DNA from: Rhynchosporium graminicola
Lineage: Eukaryota > Ascomycota > Leotiomycetes > Helotiales > Ploettnerulaceae
DNA: 64,000 bases
Direction of reading: 5' to 3'
Assembly: GCA_900074885.1 (NCBI GenBank)
Contig: FJUW01000023.1
Coordinates: forward strand, 1 to 64,000
Shown: positions 33,692 through 44,973 of the stretch, piece by piece
Position numbering within the stretch: the stretch's first letter is position 1
How the letters are laid out: the number at the start of each line of letters is the position of its first letter
The notes under the pieces: generated by a model
The model's database searches: none
What the model saw: the letters and a program-made list of their open reading frames with translations, nothing else
What the model was told of the DNA's origin: nothing
Made by a program: the position numbers and the translations under genes

Positions 33692-35306
33692 GAGTTACAC
33701 GGAGCTCTGTTTGATTCTCGAAAATTTCATGCACAAAATACCTTCTGGAAAAGCTGCATGCTATACAGATCGATTTTGGCCGACACCTTGTACTTGGATA
33801 TATGTCTATAGTAACCCTTGTCTGCGGGTTCGGTACACCGTGTTCAGGACGAACCATGTGTTGATAGTGTATTGTTTATGTAGACCAGACTTATGCCTCG
33901 CGGCAACGTAATGACTAAGGCGTCCGATATTGGGTAAAATGGATTTGTTGTATCATGGTATATATGATGAGAACCTTGCTTCTTTCCCTCTGGCATTTGT
34001 GCATCAAAAGTGCTGCATTGATGTGTTGTTGTAGGTAGGTACAGTCATAGGCTGGTCACCTGCCTCGCGGAACAACTAGAAATAGGGTTTTTAGTATTTA
34101 GGTTCTTGACTGTGTGCCACTAATCGTGTATCTATCAGCAGAAAGGTCAGCTCTGTGTATCTCCTGGATGCGACTTCATGCAGGCTTTCGACGGAACAGA
34201 TTTTTTTTCTCGGAGTCTTATTCACAAATCATCTTAGCAGCGATAAAATCATATGCGTCCGTCCCTGCCTCAATTGATCCGACAATTGCATCTTGTCCGC
34301 CGTGCCGGGCCTCTAAGCGCATAGGCAGAGTGGTGCATTTTAGCTTCCACTCTCTCACTTGCCTCGTTATTATATCGGTTGTACTCTCAGGTGATGACGC
34401 TGACGGTAAAGTTGACACCGGCAAGAATGCCGTCGACCTATCTGCCCAGCCATCAGCACGTTTCTATGCAGCGCGCTTCTTTCATAACTGTAGGCATGAT
34501 AGAGCTGGAAAAAGAAACGTACCTTGACGACAAAACCATCGCTTCTCGCCGAGCCGCAACCCGGAAAGGGTGGCTAAGGTGAATACAACCTAGTAGAAAC
34601 TTGCATCCAGGTTCATTTGTGGCAGAGGTAAGTCGCGCAGCCGCCAAGGACGTAGGAGTCGCGATGATGCGTCGAATAATCAAGTAAACAAACGCCTCGC
34701 TTACTTTGTCAGAAGTGGGTCAGCATCGAAAAAGGTCTTGAGTAATCATTCGCTAATCTGTCTCTAGCGAAACTATTAGTGTTAAGACTCAAAATAAATA
34801 CCTTTTGATTGAAAATTTCATTGAGTGGGCCCATCAAGCACTATTTTACTTGGCTTTGCAGAAGAACCACTTCCGGTTATTTTCTTGCGATGATTTCGTG
34901 AGCTAAGTAAGCACTGCCTATTATTTGGAAATATTATTTGCTAGGTCTTTCTTCGCCGGGGACTTCTTTCTCCTAGCTTAGATATTACGCTTCTCTCAGT
35001 CTGAGATACAGCAGACTACGTCAGAGGCGCATAAAGTGAACTCTTCCCACTATACGCAGTCAGCTTCGCCAGAATTTGGCGTTTATTTCTGCTGTGAACT
35101 TGAGAATTCAATGGCAGGAAGCTTCAGGGTGATACAAATTACGTATCCCTTCTTCTTTGAGCTTGAATAGGAGGACTGAAAACACTTCTGGATTGCTATG
35201 GCGATCCGCCATGCGATTATTGCAAGATTCTTAAAAGTCGCCCAGGAAAATTCATGGTAGTAAGAGAAGTAACTTCCGTGTTCTAAGTAGTGATTTACTA
35301 ATGTAT
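33692..35306. other. Intergenic, no supported gene
   Basis: Frames at 34114-34683 on either strand have no recognisable content. The stretch around 34740-35000 is AT-rich. The right end is the 3' UTR of the minus-strand gene stopping at 35307. Confidence 0.3.
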
Positions 35307-36218
35307 TTAAGTTTCCGGTATCCTGCTATCCATCAGTTGAGCATCGAATTCACCATCATGTGGCACTACAGCTGGTGGTAATGTCACCCCATTGACTTCG
35401 CTTGACTCCTGCTCGGTTATCGCTTCGCTATCGTCCTCTCGATCTTTGTAAGAGCAGCTCGGACAATAAGGAACATGAACTGATCCATCGCAGTTATTGT
35501 TCCCAGAACAATCACCTAACCGTAGTTGATGAGCGTGTGCGCACCACGGACACGAGATCTCTTTCTCGACCTCGCCTTCACTGTCCTCAATCTGCTCCTT
35601 GACCACGAGCCCATCTCCCTCCTTCCCATCATTTTCCAGAGGTACAGTATCCTGTATTAGCGAACCCTCTTCCTCTTCCCCATTTTTCTCCATAGGCACA
35701 GTATCCTGCGTCAACGAACCTTCATATGCCTCGTCTACATCATCCATATTCGTCATTACCTCCGACTCTGAAACACCCTTCCCGCGTCTAAGAACCTCCT
35801 TCACAGTTTCCACCAAGCACAACTTCTCCTCCCTATCCACCTCTCTTACTCTCCTCATCTCCTCTCTCAGAGCTTCCATCTCTTCCTTTAACTCTTTCCT
35901 AGCATCTCCACAAGCCTGCACTTCGGTCTCCATAACTCGTATCCGCCGTCTGGACTTTAATGAGATCTGAGATAACACAGCAATAGAGACGGCGAGGATA
36001 GTGTAGGCATACACGGGATTTTTCCATTGCAGGGGAGGCATCGGTGGGAATAGGTTGGAGAAGAAGGAAGGGTCTAGAAAATGATTGCTCCAGGGACTAG
36101 TTGCGCTGCTCTTGGTTGTTGTCGCGTCTAAGGAGAATGGAGAAGCTATGCGCGAGAAAAGGATTGAACAGTCCTCTGGACTTGCTACTGCCGGCAGGTC
36201 ATAAGAAAACGCGAACAT
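35307..36218 (-). CDS. Hypothetical single-pass membrane protein with coiled coil and Cys-rich tail
   Basis: I do not recognise the family. The open frame reaches back to 36386, but I prefer the Met at 36218 (303 residues), because the upstream 56 residues look like translated 5' UTR. One hydrophobic segment (YAYTILAVSIAVLSQISL, about residues 68-86) is followed by Lys/Arg, then a charged helix of about 60 residues likely to form a coiled coil. Next is an acidic region with a near-duplicate unit (GSLTQDTVPMEKNG and GSLIQDTVPLENDG). The C-terminal part has a Cys/His cluster from CPWCAHAH to YCPSC that could bind zinc. Topology and role are unknown. Confidence 0.6.
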   Translation of the reverse strand: MFAFSYDLPAVASPEDCSILFSRIASPFSLDATTTKSSATSPWSNHFLDPSFFSNLFPPMPPLQWKNPVYAYTILAVSIAVLSQISLKSRRRIRVMETEVQACGDARKELKEEMEALREEMRRVREVDREEKLCLVETVKEVLRRGKGVSESEVMTNMDDVDEAYEGSLTQDTVPMEKNGEEEEGSLIQDTVPLENDGKEGDGLVVKEQIEDSEGEVEKEISCPWCAHAHQLRLGDCSGNNNCDGSVHVPYCPSCSYKDREDDSEAITEQESSEVNGVTLPPAVVPHDGEFDAQLMDSRIPET

Positions 36219-36386
36219 GTTATACTCTAATGATAAGCGGTCGATGTGTTCGTGATAATTGTGATGTGGTTCAACACGGCATATCCGAATGAACAAGAGT
36301 GGGGTTATGAATAGCCTGGAAAGAACATGATCCTGGACGAAGGACAGCAGGAAGGATGGGCAGGAACAAGAAGTGCTCCTACCCAT

Positions 36387-37143
36387 CGATTATCTCAGAG
36401 AACAATTTATAAAAGAGGAAAGTGAACCTTCCCAACAGAGTCAAGTGCAGCTAATGTGACATTCATTAGGCCGCGGTACATATCGGTAACTTGCAGGATG
36501 GTAAGCCAGCAGATATAGTAGAAGAAGGGTGGCTAGAGTCGTCCCTTGCGACCTAGCTAGCGGCTTCTGCTTTCTCCAGCAGCTACTCTGACCAGAAAAA
36601 GACAGGCTGATGTAAGGTAGATATCTCGTCGAGGAGCAGAGATTGGTACTTGCTCACTCCGACTATCCTGCAGAGGCTTATCATCAGCTGGCAGTTTAAA
36701 TTTGGAATGCCGCAAAACGTGGAGTCGATGACATGTGCGGAAAAGATTCTTCATGTCGCAGCGTGTAAGGTTTATATTAAGTTAATCTTACTGATACCTT
36801 CGTCTGAAAGGCTGAGCAACGGCATTGTGATGTTGTGTCGAAACGAGATGTAGAATGCAAGGAGAAACTTCACAGATGGCTCAGCAGTAGATGAGACGTG
36901 CTGTTCTTGAATGGCATGTACTTCAAGGAATTTGAGAAGACATTGTTAGTTTATAGCCATGAGTCTTCCGAAGTCATTGATTTGTGCGTCCAAAATTCCT
37001 CGGGAGAGAACGAGAAGTCAACACCACCACAGATGATGATGAAGTAGCATGATATGGATATGGGAGTGACATCGAGTTTCATCTGCCCACCGGTTCGGAG
37101 ACCGAAATTGGAACATGAATCTTTTGTAGAATTACTTTATATT
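36387..37143. other. Intergenic, no supported gene
   Basis: It lies between the 5' end of one minus-strand gene and the 3' end of the next, so promoter and 3' UTR are expected. Short frames show nothing recognisable. Confidence 0.35.
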
Positions 37144-38316
37144 CTACCACTGCTTAGGAGCTCCTACAACTGTCCTAGAGAAAATTGCATTAGCAAGAGG
37201 TTCCTCCGCCTTACTTCTCTGCTTCGCCTTAATCCCAATCCTATCTGTAACAGGCGTAGCATTAATTATACCATCAAACTCATCATCGTCCCCATTATCC
37301 GAATCAGGTTCAACCTCAGAGTCTTCTTTCAGTGGAACCGGCCTTGCTATCTTTTCAGGCTGTTTCTTCTGACCCGCATCCGTAGGGTTCGAGAATGGCT
37401 TTGCAGCGAGTACTTTCCTCCTCAATTCGGCCATTTCTTCTTCGTCATCTTCGCCGTCTGATATATCGAATGGATCTTTCTCTTCTTCTGGTGCCGTAAG
37501 ATCGACCTTTTCTGGTTTCTTGCCTAGGAATATTCCATCGACTTCTTCATCGTTTCCGTCGCCACCGTCCTCGTCGTCATCGTCCTCGTCTTCAGAGCTC
37601 ACTGGCGCTCGGTGATTTGAATTGCCTCCCTTCCACATATCTTCCTTTCCATCCTCGCCGTTCCCTCTACTGTCCGCATATTCCTTCTCCAGCCTAGCCA
37701 TCCAAACCTCTTCTGCCTTCTTGATCTCCGCTTCGTCCTTACACGCAGCGTATCTTTTCAGTATTGACGAGTTGATTTCGAGGAACGCCTCTCCATACGA
37801 GAACGGTGCCAGTATCTGTTCTGCCCAGTCCGGATGCCCACAAATATAGAACGCCGCAGCCAGAGCCTCGACGCAATTCAACCTCCACGGCTTGCCATAA
37901 TTCACACTATTCGCCGCTACCAAATATGGCAATAACCTCTCACACTTTCCTCCAATCTTCGGCCAAGGTACTTCCGCGATTCTAGCCCAGGAACATTCCA
38001 CCACGGCAGCTCCATACTGCTCTATCAGCTCTCGATCGGCTGGAGAGACAGTTTGTTTCGCATTCGGGCTGATAATGACTCCAGAGTGTTTCTGCCCAAC
38101 ATGAAGCTCCCGCATAAGCCCTTGCCGCATTAATTTTTTCCCGGAACATCGCTTTGGGTCGCAGTGACCGAGATCCCAACATGCTGCTTTGAAGGAGGGG
38201 CGAGAGGCGGGGTTTTCTTCGTCTGCGTCGTCGTATCGGGGGCCTTGTCTCTTGGGCGCATTGCTATATTTCTTGCCTGACTTGGACGCGAATCCATCTT
38301 TCTTGTGTCGGACCAT
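37144..38316 (-). CDS. TSR3: 18S rRNA aminocarboxypropyltransferase Tsr3
   Basis: Tsr3 transfers the 3-amino-3-carboxypropyl group from S-adenosylmethionine to the hypermodified pseudouridine of 18S rRNA, a late cytoplasmic step of 40S maturation. The single-exon protein has 390 residues. Conserved parts are the N-terminal AACWDLGHCDPKRCSGKKL, GVIISPNAKQTVSPAD, VVECSWARIAEVPW, LLPYLVAANSVNYGKPWRLN and the EAFLEINSSILKRYAAC segment. The C-terminal 170 residues are acidic and low in complexity (runs of Asp/Glu), as in many fungal Tsr3 proteins. The start at 38316 precedes a basic MVRHKKDG segment typical of the family. It is divergent from the GGA gene with about 300 bp between start codons. 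Confidence 0.93.
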   Translation of the reverse strand: MVRHKKDGFASKSGKKYSNAPKRQGPRYDDADEENPASRPSFKAACWDLGHCDPKRCSGKKLMRQGLMRELHVGQKHSGVIISPNAKQTVSPADRELIEQYGAAVVECSWARIAEVPWPKIGGKCERLLPYLVAANSVNYGKPWRLNCVEALAAAFYICGHPDWAEQILAPFSYGEAFLEINSSILKRYAACKDEAEIKKAEEVWMARLEKEYADSRGNGEDGKEDMWKGGNSNHRAPVSSEDEDDDDEDGGDGNDEEVDGIFLGKKPEKVDLTAPEEEKDPFDISDGEDDEEEMAELRRKVLAAKPFSNPTDAGQKKQPEKIARPVPLKEDSEVEPDSDNGDDDEFDGIINATPVTDRIGIKAKQRSKAEEPLANAIFSRTVVGAPKQW

Positions 38317-38615
38317 TATGAGATTTTGTCTTTATTTGGTGATGTTGTGATATGGTTGAAGGGGTGTGTTGAATATTGGTAGAAATATTAATGCTTCTCG
38401 AGATATCCCACGCGGCGGCCCTAGCTTGGACCTCGCCCGTCAGCCAAGGCTTCAGCTTCCGTTTCGATACCTTACACCTCTTCACTCTGTCAACAATCGT
38501 GTTTCCCTCACCACGTTTCTGCGCCTCACTCTGTCCACAGCTCCTTTTGTACATCACAACCTCAACTCCCTCTGGAACTGCCCTACAGTGGCAATATCTA
38601 TACCCAAACCTCCAG
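38317..38615. promoter_or_regulatory. Shared divergent promoter region of TSR3 and GGA
   Basis: The two start codons face away from each other across 299 bp, so this interval must carry both promoters and 5' leaders. No single binding site stands out. An open frame crosses it in the GGA frame but lacks conserved residues before 38616. Confidence 0.5.
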
Positions 38616-40777
38616 ATGGAGGCAGCATCCGCGCGAATGGCGGCCCGAGACCGCTTCAGCGTAATGGGGGATCCAGGCCCCTCGAACCTCCAACGATACA
38701 TCCAACAAGCCTGCTCCCCGGAGAACTTCGAAGCCAACCTTGCCCTCAATCTTGAAGTAGCCGATCTCATAAACTCGAAGAAAGGCAACGCGCCGCGAGA
38801 AGCTGCAGTCGCGATTGTGAATTACATAAACCACCGTAATCCCAATGTTTCGCTCCTCGCCCTTAATCTTTTGGATATTTGCGTCAAGAATTGCGGATAC
38901 CCTTTTCATCTTCAGATCAGTACGAAGGAGTTCTTAAATGAGCTTGTTAGGAGGTTTCCCGAGAGGCCGCCGATTAGAGCGACGAGGGTGCAGATGAAGA
39001 TACTGGAGGCCATTGAGGAATGGCGGGGTACGATATGTCTGACTTCGAGATATAAGGAAGACTTGGGGTTTATTCGGGATATGCATAGATTACTGAGTTA
39101 CAAGGGATATTTATTTCCCGAGGTTAGAAGAGAGGATGCTGCGGTGTTGAATCCTAGTGATGTGAGTGTGTCTTGCATGGAAACATGGCACTTACTAACA
39201 GGTATAGAATCTTAAATCTGCCGAGGAGATGGAGGAGGAAGAGAAAGCTGCCCAATCAGCCAAATTACAAGAATTAATCCGGAGAGGTGGCCCGGAAGAT
39301 CTACAAGAAGCCAATCGTTTAATGAAAATTATGGCTGGATATGATACTCGACAAAAAACTGATTACAGGGCCAAGGCAGCAGAGGAAGTTGGAAAAGTCC
39401 AACAGAAAGCTCGATTACTAGAAGAACGTCTCGAATCATTCAAAGCAGGAGATGTGATGACAGAAGGCGATGTCTACGAGGAATTGGCTTCTGCCTTACA
39501 AAGTGCACATCCTAAGATCCAAAGGATGTGTGAAGAGGAGTCTGATGATCATGAAGCCGTTGCAAAGTTACTGGAAATCAACGACAGCATACACCGGACG
39601 GTCGAGAGGTATAAGCTTATGAAGAAGGGAGATGTGGACGCTGCAACCAAGATTGCAAAGGGAACTCTTGGTACCAGTACAGGAGTCAGCAAGAATGCCG
39701 ATAATGAGTTATCCCTGATCGATTTTGGTGGAGATCTGGATACGAATGGAAGTAGTGCAGACACCCCAGCCCCAGTTGGACAGCCCGGTGGACTCGAGGA
39801 TGATTTATTAGGATTATCTATGGGCGAGACGAGCTTTGGGCAGGGCGGTGGAATCTCTCTCGGCTTCGGCAACTCCTCAACAGCAGACTACAATACAGCA
39901 CGCGGTCCAACACCAACAGTCTCTCCAGCTCTTCCGCAGCAACCAACGTTAGTCAAACCAGACTACTCATCTTTCTCAGCATTCGGCTCCTCAAACGCCG
40001 CTTCAAAACCAAGCACGCCCCAACCCTCACTTTTCCAACAACAGCAAGCTCTTCAACAGCAACAATTCCAAAGAGCGCAAGCCGCGCTGCAGAAATCGCA
40101 ACCTTCAGCCGATCCATTCGCTGCATTGGCGTCGCCTCGGCAAGCAGCTCCACCAGCTGTCTCCGCATCTATGTTCGATTTCGGGGCCCGTAGTACTAAT
40201 AGTCAAGCAGCTCCAGCGCCTGCGGCAGATGACGACGAATGGGCGTTTGCCTCCGCCCTTCCAGAAGGTCTTCCAGCCGCAAACACGATTCTCGTAAGCG
40301 AAACTGCACTTAGCATAACGCTACACGCTGCAAGAGAACCGCAGAGTCCCGATGTGATTACGATGAGTATTTCATTCTCGAGTAAATCCGATCAGCCGAT
40401 TTCAGAATTGACTTTTATGGCTGCTGTAACGAAGGTATTACCCCCACCTTCTAATCATTTTTTCCATCTATCCCCGTGTCCCAAATTCAATCACCACTCA
40501 TTACCCCCCTTTCACATCTCCACACTGATCATGGTGTTGCCTCACTCGCCTAACTTCTATCACTAACACAAACCAGGGATACAATCTCAAACTCCAGCCT
40601 CAAACCGGGCGCCGTCTCCAACCCCACGAACAAGCCGGCGTCAAACAAGTCATTTTCCTGAATGGTGTCGAGCAAGGGAAAGGCGATCTGGTCAAGTTGA
40701 GGTGGAAAGCAACTTATAAGGTTGGGGAGCAGGCGGTCGGTGAGCAGGGAGAGATTGCGAGTTTGGGCGTTGCGTGA
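38616..40777 (+). CDS. GGA-type clathrin adaptor (VHS-GAT-GAE)
   Basis: GGA proteins are monomeric Arf-dependent adaptors that sort cargo from the trans-Golgi to endosomes. Three exons (38616-39161, 39208-40434, 40577-40777) give 657 residues. The VHS domain (about 20-165) includes NPNVSLLALNLLDICVKNCG and the ICLTSRYKEDLGFIRDMHRL segment. The GAT domain (about 205-330) has AKLQELIRRGGPEDLQEANR and helical pairs ending IHRTVERYKLMK. A flexible hinge rich in Gly, Ser, Pro and Gln follows, with LLGLSMG-type motifs and DDDEWAF-like acidic segments. A C-terminal gamma-ear domain (about 545-657) is split by the last intron at VTK/GYNLKLQPQTG. The start is the first Met before the VHS domain; a second Met lies 8 codons on. 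The first intron uses the second of two AG sites. Confidence 0.92.
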
Positions 40778-41778
40778 TAGTAGAATGAGGGGAGGGAAGA
40801 GGAGACGAGACAGGAGCAGAGAGGAGGAGTCGATAGAGAAGTGAGGGGTGAGATGGGCGAGGGGGAGATGTAGATGGAAACGGAGATGGAGATGAGATGA
40901 CTAGGCGTCAGTCATAAAGAGGCCCACGAAACCAATGAAGCAATGAAGCGAGTTCTGTTGTTCTCGTTCATCTTCCATTTTCCATCTTCACTCTCATGCC
41001 TAAACCTCTATACTCAAACCTATCGAAAGAAAAGAAATCCGCACCATCTAGACGCACGTAAAGCAAAGCGAGACCCATGTCTCCCCCAAACTCCCAACGC
41101 AGCACTAACCTACACTTTCTCTACACTTTACTTCCACTGACCCCACTCCCTTCCACTTACCCCACTCCCTTCCCCTCCCCCCCCCCCTCTCAAACCCCTT
41201 CCCTTCCCTTCCAACTCCATCGGAGAGTTGAAAATCTACCATCCTAGGTCTGATTCCTCCGACTCCTCACACTAACTTTTATTTTCCCAAGTTTCCCACT
41301 GGCAAGTGATAGATCGATCGATCGATAGATATCCCCATCCTGTCCTTGTTCTGTCCTGTCCTTGTTCTGTCCTGTACCGTCCCATCCTATCCTATCCCAT
41401 CCTTTCTGATTCATTTACTTACCCGCTTACCTATTCTGAATTGTTATTCCTTACCATGGTAGTACCAAGTTTACTGAACGAGGCTTCTTACTGTGGCCAT
41501 GAATATATATAGAGAGTAGAGTATTTCTGAATGTGAGTTGAGTTGATCTTAACATTCATGCACAGGAAAACAGAGACCTCGCTCTCGACCCGTGAGCGAT
41601 TTTCCTTTCCCGTATAGCCAATACATGTCATAGATGAACAAAAGAAAAAATTGAAGTTGGTGGTTTGGTACTATTGAGTTTTTTTTTGTAATTCATGATC
41701 ATTCATTAAGCTGAACTATACTAAGAGCAGATTCATTCCCGTCCAGCAAGCAAGCACTCTTCATAAGGTCGTAGCCAT
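40778..41778. other. 3' flanks of converging genes with simple repeats
   Basis: It contains a C-rich tract (about 41155-41210, with a run of about eleven C), a short gatc repeat near 41310-41330, and tandem ctgtccttgtt and cctat units at 41340-41405. No gene is seen. Both neighbours end here. Confidence 0.5.
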
Positions 41779-43030
<1,252 letters not shown>

Positions 43031-43154
43031 TTATGGAGCTCTCTTACTAGTATGGAGGGACAGGGAGGGGAAGAAAGAAAGATGGAAATGTTTGCTTGCT
43101 CGTCTAACTTTGGAAATAGAATGAGCTCATGGTGGGGTTGAAAAGACGTTGACA

Positions 43155-43177
43155 GACATGACATGACATGACATGAC
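43155..43177. repeat. GACAT tandem repeat
   Basis: Four and a half copies of gacat in a row, followed by gacgtc. Confidence 0.8.
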
Positions 43178-43248
43178 GTCGGCAGGTCGGGGGTTTGTCT
43201 TCAAGCTCCTGACTGGCCAATGCAATGAATATATTGTACAAGATGCAG

Positions 43249-43286
43249 AATGAATGAATGAATGAATGAATGAATGAATGAATGAA
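43249..43286. repeat. GAAT microsatellite
   Basis: About nine perfect copies of gaat. Confidence 0.9.
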
Positions 43287-43350
43287 GCACACCACACACC
43301 TCTCCGCTCTCCGAGTAGTATTATGCTTATATAATATGGGATTAATTGAT

Positions 43351-43424
43351 TATATCTATATCTATATCTGTATCTGTATCTATATCTATATCTATATCTA
43401 TATCTATATCTATATATATATATG
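43351..43424. repeat. TATATC microsatellite
   Basis: About twelve copies of tatatc/tgtatc ending in a TA run. It makes an artefactual minus-strand frame of alternating Asp and Ile. Confidence 0.9.
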
Positions 43425-43924
43425 TAATAGTAATAGAGCTATTCACTGATAATGATGCATGAGATCGATCGTGTTTCGTAGGTCCGTATCTACGAGCGAG
43501 ATACGGTACGGTACGGTATGGCGGTATGGCAGTTGCATGCATGCTTACATTACAGTAGTAGGTCAGAGAGTACAGACAGACAGAGATATCAAGGTGCTCG
43601 CTTAAGCGTCTTGCTTCATGATGGAAGAAATGAGGAGAATACTCTTTTGGTTGCAGGCGGATTTGACGAAGGACGTAGTGCGTAGTGCGTAGTACGTATT
43701 ACATACCATAATACCAGTAGTATGTCTGTCTGCGGAGGGGGCAGCTGCGCTTGCTTGACGTGGAGACGGAGACGGAGACGTGGACTTGGGATGTCGATGC
43801 AGGTTCTCCATTTATTTTGGAGGTGTTACCCAAGTATTATACCTTGTGTAATCCACCAATGACATCAGTGTGGATATTGCTCAACGACCCCCTCCCCTCC
43901 CTCCATCCATCCACACATGCAGCA

Positions 43925-43960
43925 GTTAGTTAGTTAGTCAGTTAGTTAGTTAGTTAGTTA
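43925..43960. repeat. GTTA microsatellite
   Basis: Nine copies of gtta with one gtca variant. Confidence 0.85.
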
Positions 43961-44216
43961 CCAGGTAAGCTAGCTGTAAATCGATCTTCGGAATATCCCC
44001 TTTGCATATACAAGTATATAAGTAGGTATCCTCGAGATTTTGAGAGGCAGCTAGCTACAGGCGACCGGGTCCGATTGCCCCGCAGTCGGTGGTGGGATAT
44101 ACTGAGGAGTCGTACGTGGCATCATCAACATATCGTACAGAGACAGGCAAATGACCAAGGAATGCATAGGCACGTGACATATACCGTGAACCCAGATTCA
44201 TATTTCAAGATTTTCG

Positions 44217-44238
44217 CTACCTACCTACCTACCTACCT
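44217..44238. repeat. CTAC microsatellite
   Basis: About five copies of ctac. Confidence 0.8.
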
Positions 44239-44431
44239 GGTGAGCGAGAGGGTCGTTGTGCAGGGCTGAGGGATGTTGGACTGGACTGGACAGGTGGGCA
44301 GTCTTGGTAACTTTCGTTTCCTTAGGCGGTAGGTAAAGTAATGCGCGTAAATGAGAAGAAGCTAGAGGGGAAAGAAAATCACGGAGAGAAGATGTTCAAG
44401 AATACCCTGAAACGAATCGTGTGTTCATTCG

Positions 44432-44549
44432 CTCTAAGTATTCGTTCTCAGTATTCGTTCTAAGTATTCGTTCTAAGTATTCGTTCTAAGTATCCGTATA
44501 TATATAACCCCCTAATCACCAATCACCAATCACCAATCACCAATCATCA
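44432..44549. repeat. Two adjacent minisatellites
   Basis: A 13-14-bp unit (ctaagtattcgtt) is repeated about five times at 44432-44495, followed by five copies of the 7-bp unit caccaat at about 44514-44549. Confidence 0.8.
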
Positions 44550-44973
44550 CTCCTCATAAGTCATAAGTCATACCCCTCGTTGCCTTCACACCATCTATCC
44601 CACCCCCTAAACATCCTCTCAACACCATAAACATAAACAAGGGTATTTCCAACCGCAAATATTCCACTCCGTATATCGTAGAACGAAAACCAACAGAAAT
44701 CCCGACAGAAGAAGAATAAGCAATATCCGAAGAGAGAATGCTGAAGATGATGAATGGTCGATGACTCCAGATCATGCGTGTATGGAAGTGAGGAGTGGCT
44801 TGTTGAGTAGAAAAGGTATGGCATAGAAAGGAAGTGAAAGGAAATCTAAAACGACAAACAATCTACCACAAGAATCTAAGACTCCGACAATAACACGGTA
44901 TATGCTCAAAAGATGAAAGGAACTCGTTTCGTAGCACTTGGCTTGTACTCGTGTATCCACTTTCGAACGTGGT

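Noticed and set aside
37054..37461. Plus-strand frame opposite the TSR3 C-terminus
   Set aside because: It is the antisense shadow of the acidic low-complexity region of TSR3.
43342..43542. Minus-strand frame of alternating Ile and Asp
   Set aside because: Pure translation of a tatatc microsatellite.
43155..44549. Possible CRISPR-like array
   Set aside because: Units are directly adjacent simple repeats without spacers, in a eukaryotic genome.
44200..44973. Condensation domain remnant after the PKS
   Set aside because: No frame downstream of the stop shows an HHxxxDG motif or other condensation-domain features.
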